In this document: one piece after another, positions 1 to 5,279 of the stretch
How positions within the stretch are numbered: the first letter of the stretch is position 1
Layout: the number at the start of each line of letters is the position of its first letter
From: an uncultured Selenomonadales bacterium
GTDB taxonomy: Bacteria > Bacillota_C > Negativicutes > Selenomonadales > Selenomonadaceae
Assembly (NCBI GenBank): GCA_937916025.1
Contig: CALGGX010000314.1
Coordinates: forward strand, 1 to 5,279
Reading direction: 5' to 3'
Length of the DNA: 5,279 nucleotides
The notes under the pieces: model-generated
Told to the model about the DNA's origin: nothing
The model's input: the letters and a program-made list of their open reading frames with translations, nothing else
The model's database searches: none
Position numbers and translations under genes: made by a program

Positions 1-910
1 GAAAATGAGCCCATCAGAACTGAACATTGATCTGAAAAAGCATGTCCTTTATTCAGATGCGATAGAGAAAATTATAAAGAAAAAGCTGTCAGAGAGATAT
101 GATAAGTCAGAGGCGTCAGAAGCATGGAACAAGGTACAGCTTCAGTATGCTGCGTTCCTGTCTGATTTGCCTTACCTCGGCGGCAAGAAGAATATTGTTG
201 ATGTCACTAATTGTGCAACTCGCCTAAGGGTTACAGTCAAAGATGATTCTATCATAGCAAGTCCTGCAACATTCACTGAGCACGGTGCTCATGGTCTCGT
301 TCACAATGGTCGTGCAATTCAAGTTATCGTCGGATTGAGCGTCCCGCAAGTGCGTGAGCGTTTCGAGGCGTTGTTGAATGCTCCCGACGACGCGGTTGCT
401 CCTCCGCTCGCTGCGGTTTCGACTCCGACGGCTGACGTGCCGCATGTGTCGAGCGTACCGGTATTCCTCCGCGCGGTCGTCGACGGCAAAGTAATCGACA
501 TGTCCGAAGTGCCGGACGAGATGTTCTCGCAAAAAATGATGGGCGACGGCGTGGCGATCGAGCCGACGGGCGACACCATTGCGGCACCTACCGACTCGGA
601 GATCACCATGGTGATGGATGATTCCAAGCATGCGGTCGGATTGCGCTTCGCCAACGGTGCCGAGATGTTGATCCACATCGGCATCGATACCGTCAAACTG
701 CAGGGCAAGGGCTTCGATTTGCTCGTCAAGTCGGGCGACAAGGTCAAGCTCGGCGATCCGCTCGTCAAGATCGACAGGAAAGTCATCAAAGATGCAGGGC
801 TGAAAGACGTTGTCGTCATGGCGATAACCAATTCCGGCGCATTCCCGTCGATGCAGAAAGACACCGGCAAAAATGTCGAGAGCTCGAAAGATATCGTCAT
901 CAGCTTTTAA
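1..910 (+). CDS. PTS alpha-glucoside (maltose-type) enzyme II, EIIB-EIIA part; 5' end outside window
   Basis: This is the C-terminal part of a sugar-specific PTS enzyme II, which passes phosphate from HPr to the incoming sugar at the inner face of the membrane. The frame is open to the left edge, so the ATG at position 5 is probably internal and a membrane EIIC domain should lie upstream. Numbering from that ATG, residues about 55-125 form EIIB, with the phospho-cysteine Cys70 in NCATRLRV (codon 212-214) and the closing GRAIQVIVGLSVPQVRERFE. An Ala/Pro/Val/Thr-rich linker spans about 126-150. Residues about 152-301 form a Crr-like EIIA with His209 and the active-site His224 in HIGIDTV (codon 674-676), spaced 15 apart as in E. 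coli EIIA-Glc. The EIIB ending resembles MalP/GlvC-type maltose enzymes, and the GH4 gene 33 nt downstream fits that substrate. Residues 1-50 are charged and not recognised. The first ~330 bases are more AT-rich than the rest. The domain call is very firm; the substrate is inferred. Confidence 0.9.
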   Translation, partial: KMSPSELNIDLKKHVLYSDAIEKIIKKKLSERYDKSEASEAWNKVQLQYAAFLSDLPYLGGKKNIVDVTNCATRLRVTVKDDSIIASPATFTEHGAHGLVHNGRAIQVIVGLSVPQVRERFEALLNAPDDAVAPPLAAVSTPTADVPHVSSVPVFLRAVVDGKVIDMSEVPDEMFSQKMMGDGVAIEPTGDTIAAPTDSEITMVMDDSKHAVGLRFANGAEMLIHIGIDTVKLQGKGFDLLVKSGDKVKLGDPLVKIDRKVIKDAGLKDVVVMAITNSGAFPSMQKDTGKNVESSKDIVISF

Positions 911-930
911 TACAGGCGCAAAAAAATATG

Positions 931-2284
<1,354 letters not shown>

Positions 2285-2288
2285 ATTG

Positions 2289-2294
2289 AGGAGG
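2289..2294 (+). promoter_or_regulatory. Displaced Shine-Dalgarno of the GH13 gene
   Basis: AGGAGG, inside the longer TTGAGGAGGTGG, starts 4 nt after the GH4 stop codon. It is the strongest ribosome-binding motif in the window but is badly placed in the linear sequence. It lies 19 nt before ATG 2314, 25 nt before ATG 2320 and 46 nt before ATG 2341. If the hairpin at 2297-2333 is folded out, it stands 9 nt from ATG 2341, a normal spacing. Confidence 0.7.
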
Positions 2295-2296
2295 TG

Positions 2297-2340
2297 GCGG
2301 CGGCTTTCGTCGAATGCTGATGAAGGTCGCCGCAATTTTT
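2297..2340 (+). promoter_or_regulatory. 16-bp hairpin plus T5 tract between Shine-Dalgarno and GH13 start (split RBS or attenuator)
   Basis: Bases 2297-2312 pair without interruption with 2318-2333. There are 12 Watson-Crick pairs and 4 G-U wobbles (2303-2327, 2305-2325, 2309-2321, 2312-2318), closing a 5-nt loop AATGC. The outer six pairs are all G-C. AATTTTT follows (2334-2340), and ATG 2341 comes directly after it. The wobbles become A-C mismatches on the other strand, so the fold favours + strand RNA. ATG 2314 begins in the loop and ATG 2320 lies in the 3' arm. Two readings fit: a structural spacer that brings the Shine-Dalgarno next to ATG 2341, or a weak intrinsic terminator lowering expression of the two distal genes. 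The two are not exclusive. The pairing is read directly; the function is inferred. Confidence 0.65.
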
Positions 2341-4008
2341 ATGAGTGAGCTTAAATGGTGGCAAAAGACGACGGTCTATCAAATTTACCCCAAAAGTTTT
2401 TTGGACACGACCGGCAGCGGCACGGGCGATCTCGCCGGCATTGCGAGTAAATTGGATTATCTTCAAAAGCTGGGCATCGGAGCGGTCTGGCTGACGCCGA
2501 TTTATTCTTCGCCGATGGTCGACAACGGCTATGATATTTCCGATTATACGTCGATCGATCCGAGTTACGGCACGATGAATGACTTCGACAATCTCATTGC
2601 CGAGGCGAAGCTCCGAAACATTCGCATTGTCATGGATATCGTTTACAATCACAGTTCGGATCAACATAAATGGTTTTTGGAATCGAAGTCCGGGCGAGAC
2701 AATCCGAAAGCCGATTGGTATATCTGGCGAGACGCCGTCGACGGGCATGCGCCGACGAATTGGCGATCGATCTTCGGCGGCAGTGCGTGGACGTGGTGTG
2801 AGGCTCGGCAACAGTATTACCTGCACACGTTTGCGCCTCAACAGCCCGATCTGAACTGGGAAAATCCTGCCGTCCGACGTGCGCTTTACGATGCCGCGCG
2901 GTTCTGGCTCGACAAAGGATTGGGCGGACTTCGCATCGACGCGATCACTTACATTAAAAAGCCGGCAGAATTTGTTGACGGCACGCCCGACGGCAGTGAC
3001 GGCATGGTTTCGGTGCATACGATGACTGCAAACACGCCCGGGATTTTGGATTTTCTGCATGAATTCAAGCGCGAGTGTTTCGACGGGCGCGACATTTTCA
3101 CGGTCGGCGAGGCGAACGGCGTCTCTGCAAGCGAACTCGGCAATTGGGTCGGCACGAACGGCGTCTTCGATATGCTGTTCGAGTTCAGCCACATGCTCCT
3201 GCCGTTCAACAAGGGCGAGGAAATATGGTGTCGTCCGCGCGATTGGAAGTTGACGGAACTCAAAACTGCATTGAGCAACAGTCAAAAGGCAACGGCGACG
3301 GACGGCTGGTATCCGATCTTCTTCGAGAATCATGATCAGCCGCGCAGTATCAATCATTTCTTTCCGCGCGGAGCCGATCCGATCAAAGCGGCAAAAGCCA
3401 TGGCAACGGTACTGTTGACACTCAGGGGTACGCCGTTCATTTATCAGGGGCAGGAGCTCGGAATGACAAACGTATCGTGGAATTCGATCGACGATTACAA
3501 TGACATTTCCTCGCACGGGCAATATGAACTCGCATTGAAAGAGGGCTTCTCGAAAGAGCAGGCAATGAAGTTTGTGCATTTCTTCAGTCGAGACAACGCG
3601 CGCACTCCCATGCAATGGTCAGGAGGAGCGAATGCCGGATTTTCGACGGGGTGTCCGTGGTTGCCGCCGCACGATGATTATGCCCGGTGCAATGCCGACG
3701 ACGAGAGCAACGATGAAAACTCCGTGCTGAATTATTTCCGAACGCTCAACGAGTTGCGGCAACACAACGAGGCAATTCTTTACGGCGATTATGAGGAGTT
3801 GTTTCAAAACGACAATCGGATATATGCCTTCGCTCGTTCCGCAAACGGCTCGAAAGTCGTCGTGCTCGTCAATTTCACGTTAAACGATGTCGGCATTCCC
3901 ATGGAATTTTTGAATGGAGCGCGCTTGATCCTCGGCAGTTATACTACGGACTTCAGAGGAACGTTGCGCCCGTTGGAAGCCGTTATTTACGAGGAGGAAC
4001 TGCAATGA
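2341..4008 (+). CDS. GH13 alpha-glucosidase (alpha-1,4-type signature)
   Basis: This is a retaining exo-alpha-glucosidase of family GH13, releasing glucose from non-phosphorylated maltose or short malto-oligosaccharides. No signal peptide is visible, so it should be cytoplasmic. Numbered from ATG 2341 (555 aa), the conserved regions are DIVYNH (99-104), QPDLNW (168-173), GLRIDAI with nucleophile Asp200, TVGEANG with acid/base Glu257, and FFENHDQPR with Asp332. These nearly match Bacillus oligo-1,6-glucosidase numbering (199, 255, 329), which supports start 2341 and an opening of MSELKWWQ. ATGs at 2314 and 2320 would add 9 or 7 residues. Ala201 follows the nucleophile; isomaltase-type enzymes have Val there, and Ala or Thr points to alpha-1,4 preference. 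The start, including DTTGSGTGDL, resembles E. coli TreC (trehalose-6-phosphate hydrolase). However, the region near 220-240 lacks TreC's DGPR segment, so TreC is less likely. The family call is firm; the substrate is moderately supported. Confidence 0.88.
   Translation: MSELKWWQKTTVYQIYPKSFLDTTGSGTGDLAGIASKLDYLQKLGIGAVWLTPIYSSPMVDNGYDISDYTSIDPSYGTMNDFDNLIAEAKLRNIRIVMDIVYNHSSDQHKWFLESKSGRDNPKADWYIWRDAVDGHAPTNWRSIFGGSAWTWCEARQQYYLHTFAPQQPDLNWENPAVRRALYDAARFWLDKGLGGLRIDAITYIKKPAEFVDGTPDGSDGMVSVHTMTANTPGILDFLHEFKRECFDGRDIFTVGEANGVSASELGNWVGTNGVFDMLFEFSHMLLPFNKGEEIWCRPRDWKLTELKTALSNSQKATATDGWYPIFFENHDQPRSINHFFPRGADPIKAAKAMATVLLTLRGTPFIYQGQELGMTNVSWNSIDDYNDISSHGQYELALKEGFSKEQAMKFVHFFSRDNARTPMQWSGGANAGFSTGCPWLPPHDDYARCNADDESNDENSVLNYFRTLNELRQHNEAILYGDYEELFQNDNRIYAFARSANGSKVVVLVNFTLNDVGIPMEFLNGARLILGSYTTDFRGTLRPLEAVIYEEELQ
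3992..3997 (+). promoter_or_regulatory. Shine-Dalgarno of the HAD gene
   Basis: AGGAGG lies inside the last codons of the GH13 gene, 7 nt before the ATG at 4005. With the ATGA overlap (4005-4008), it indicates translation coupled to the gene before it. Confidence 0.85.
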
Positions 4009-4778
4009 AAGTAGCGGCAAGCGATTATGACGGAACTCTCTTTCGCAACGGTACGATCAGTAATGAAACGGTTGAAGGCGTGCGGCTCTGGCGTGCGGCG
4101 GGCAATAAATTCGGCATGGTGTCCGGGCGCGATTACGGCATGCTGAAGCCGCAACTCAAACATTACGGCGTCGAATACGATTTTGCGATCTGCAATAACG
4201 GCGGCATCATTCGCGACGCTTCGGATAATGTGATTTGCCGAAAGAACATCGACGCTCGGATATTGGAAGCGATGTCGCGGGAGCCGCTCGTGCGCCGGTC
4301 ATTTCATTTTGCATTTTCGAGCGAAGACGTGACGTATCTTTGTCATGAGAGTGACGGTTCTTGGATCACTCGCGAAGCGAAGCAATGGGAGTTTCCAATA
4401 GTGAAGATCGAGGAGTCGGAGATCGCAACGCTGGAGCGCATACAGCAATTTTCTCTCGGCTTTGAATTTCCCGAGCAGGCAAATGCATGCGCCGATGTTT
4501 TGAATAAAAACTTCAGTGCAAGCGTGCGGGCATATCCGAATCGTTGCAGTGTGGATATCACGCCTGCCGGAGTAAGCAAGCGTCAGGGCTTGGAAGAATT
4601 GATGAAGGCGATGCATTGGGAGGATTGCAAACTCTGCGTTATCGGCGACGAGACGAATGATCTGCCGATGATTAAGGCGTTTAACGGTTATACGGTTGAA
4701 ACTGCGCGCGCGGAAATAAAATCCGAAGCCGCCGGAGTTTTTTCCGACGTCGGATCAATGTTGAAGCACTTCTTATAA
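4005..4778 (+). CDS. Cof-type HAD-superfamily phosphatase (HAD-IIB)
   Basis: This is a cytoplasmic, Mg2+-dependent phosphohydrolase, and members of its class often act on sugar phosphates. Its 257 residues are usual for Cof/YidA-like proteins. Motif I is DYDGTLF, with nucleophile Asp7 and acid/base Asp9. Motif II is Ser40 in MVSGR. Motif III is Lys192 in SKRQGLEEL. Motif IV is GDETNDLPM, with Asp215 and Asp219 as metal ligands. Residues about 82-185, between motifs II and III, form the C2B-type cap that sets the substrate. Motif IV reads GDETND rather than the commoner GDGxND, but the acidic ligands are kept. The start is fixed by AGGAGG 7 nt upstream and by the ATGA overlap with the GH13 stop. 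Coupling to sugar-splitting enzymes suggests it dephosphorylates a sugar phosphate from this pathway, such as maltose 6'-phosphate or surplus hexose phosphate; that is inference. The family is certain, the substrate unknown. Confidence 0.9.
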   Translation: MKVAASDYDGTLFRNGTISNETVEGVRLWRAAGNKFGMVSGRDYGMLKPQLKHYGVEYDFAICNNGGIIRDASDNVICRKNIDARILEAMSREPLVRRSFHFAFSSEDVTYLCHESDGSWITREAKQWEFPIVKIEESEIATLERIQQFSLGFEFPEQANACADVLNKNFSASVRAYPNRCSVDITPAGVSKRQGLEELMKAMHWEDCKLCVIGDETNDLPMIKAFNGYTVETARAEIKSEAAGVFSDVGSMLKHFL

Positions 4779-4815
4779 ATATATTTCACCGCTAAATTGC
4801 ATAAAAAAAAAAAAA

Positions 4816-4845
4816 AAGCCGCTCGATGCGGCTTCTTATTTTTTT
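4816..4845. terminator. Bidirectional intrinsic terminator between convergent genes
   Basis: AAGCCGC (4816-4822) pairs perfectly with GCGGCTT (4828-4834) around the loop TCGAT. On the + side the stem is followed by CTTATTTTTTT (4835-4845). On the left it is preceded by 15 consecutive A (4803-4817), which read as a T15 tract from the - strand. It starts 37 nt after the HAD stop codon and ends 10 nt after the stop of the - strand gene, so it can end both transcripts. The rest of the gap between the two genes (4779-4855) shows nothing else. Confidence 0.88.
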
Positions 4846-4855
4846 GAAATGCCGA

Positions 4856-5279
4856 TCACAAAATCGACACTGCCGGAACTCCGAACACTTTATCGCCGAC
4901 TTTGACCTTCCGCAAAACCAAACTGCTCGCGCCGACAAATGCTTCGTCACCGATTTTCGCGTCCTGCAAAACATTCGCCGAATCGCCGATGTAAACCATT
5001 TGCCCGATCCGAACTCGTCCGTCGATGCTTACATGCCCCATTATACTGCTGTAAATTCCGATCTTTGCATCATGTCCGATCGACGAGCACGACAACAGCG
5101 TGACGTGATCTGCCAATTCGGCATCCGCACCGATGAAGGTATGCGGCGCAACCAAAACGCCGTCGCCGATTTTTGCTTTTTCATGAATGAAGGCGGTTTT
5201 GTGTATCACCGACAGAAATTTTCCGCCGCGCCCGGCAATTGCTTCGATCAGTCGTTTGCGAACCGCCGTTGCTCGGACC
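4856..5279 (-). CDS. NeuD/PglD-like sugar O-/N-acyltransferase (hexapeptide-repeat), start outside window
   Basis: About 140 C-terminal residues of an acetyl- or acyl-CoA-dependent transferase are visible, of the type that modifies surface-sugar precursors. Hexapeptide repeats of a left-handed beta-helix fill it: AKIGDG, TFIGAD, AKIGIY, VRIGQM, VYIGDS, AKIGDE, VKVGDK. It ends in GVPAVSIL, like the GNPAK-type ends of the family. SSIGHDAKIG holds the His (codon 5072-5074) that matches the catalytic His of NeuD/PglD proteins. The GTG at 5207-5209 is a possible start but is rejected. The frame stays open to the right edge and reads VRATAVRKRLIEAIAGR, then FLSVIHKTAFI, which is the expected end of the N-terminal nucleotide-binding PglD_N-like domain. 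The gene converges on the PTS operon and is separated from it by a shared terminator, so it belongs to another unit, perhaps polysaccharide or glycan synthesis. The fold is certain; the exact substrate is unknown. Confidence 0.87.
   Translation of the reverse strand, partial: VRATAVRKRLIEAIAGRGGKFLSVIHKTAFIHEKAKIGDGVLVAPHTFIGADAELADHVTLLSCSSIGHDAKIGIYSSIMGHVSIDGRVRIGQMVYIGDSANVLQDAKIGDEAFVGASSLVLRKVKVGDKVFGVPAVSIL

Noticed and set aside
2314..2340. Reading MLMKVAAIF as the true N-terminus of the GH13 protein, or as the remnant of a HAD-like start (compare MKVAASDYDG of the HAD gene).
   Set aside because: The family normally begins a few residues before WW, which ATG 2341 gives. The Shine-Dalgarno is 19 nt from 2314, and the extension lies within the hairpin. 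The likeness to the HAD start covers only five residues (MKVAA).
4743..4754. Perfect 12-nt palindrome TCCGACGTCGGA near the end of the HAD gene, considered as an operator or terminator.
   Set aside because: It lies inside the coding sequence, its T tract is upstream rather than downstream, and no second copy was seen. Chance is the simplest explanation.
4856..5209. Treating the acyltransferase as a complete 117-residue protein starting at GTG 5209.
   Set aside because: The frame continues without a stop to the window edge and encodes residues typical of the preceding domain of NeuD/PglD proteins, so the gene is cut by the window.

Overview
The window holds the downstream part of an alpha-glucoside (maltose-type) phosphotransferase (PTS) catabolic operon on the + strand, followed by the tail of an unrelated gene on the - strand. 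The Shine-Dalgarno sequences are strong (GAGGAGG-type), the base composition is middling, and PTS, family GH4 and Cof-type HAD genes sit together. This suggests a fermentative, probably anaerobic or facultative, member of the Bacillota. A Negativicutes-like host is plausible, but that is a soft inference and no taxonomic marker is present.

Layout: (1) 1-910, the 3' part of a PTS enzyme II gene carrying the EIIB and EIIA(Glc-like) domains; it is open at the left edge. (2) 944-2284, a GH4 6-phospho-alpha-glucosidase. (3) 2341-4008, a cytoplasmic GH13 alpha-glucosidase, preceded by a 16-bp RNA hairpin that lies between a near-perfect Shine-Dalgarno and the best start codon. (4) 4005-4778, a Cof-type HAD phosphatase overlapping gene 3 by ATGA. 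(5) 4816-4845, a hairpin with A and T tracts that can serve as a terminator in both directions. (6) 4856-5279, on the - strand, the C-terminal part of a NeuD/PglD-like left-handed beta-helix acyltransferase whose start is beyond the right edge. No gap between genes exceeds about 80 bases. No RNA gene, mobile element, CRISPR array or internal promoter was recognised.

How the genes could work together: the PTS enzyme imports and phosphorylates an alpha-glucoside such as maltose, and the GH4 enzyme splits the 6-phosphate into glucose 6-phosphate and a free sugar. The GH13 enzyme handles non-phosphorylated alpha-glucosides. The HAD phosphatase could link the two branches by dephosphorylating sugar phosphates; that link is inference. 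The most interesting feature is the hairpin at 2297-2333. Folding it out would bring the Shine-Dalgarno to 9 nt from the GH13 start codon, and its T tract also makes it look like an attenuator.
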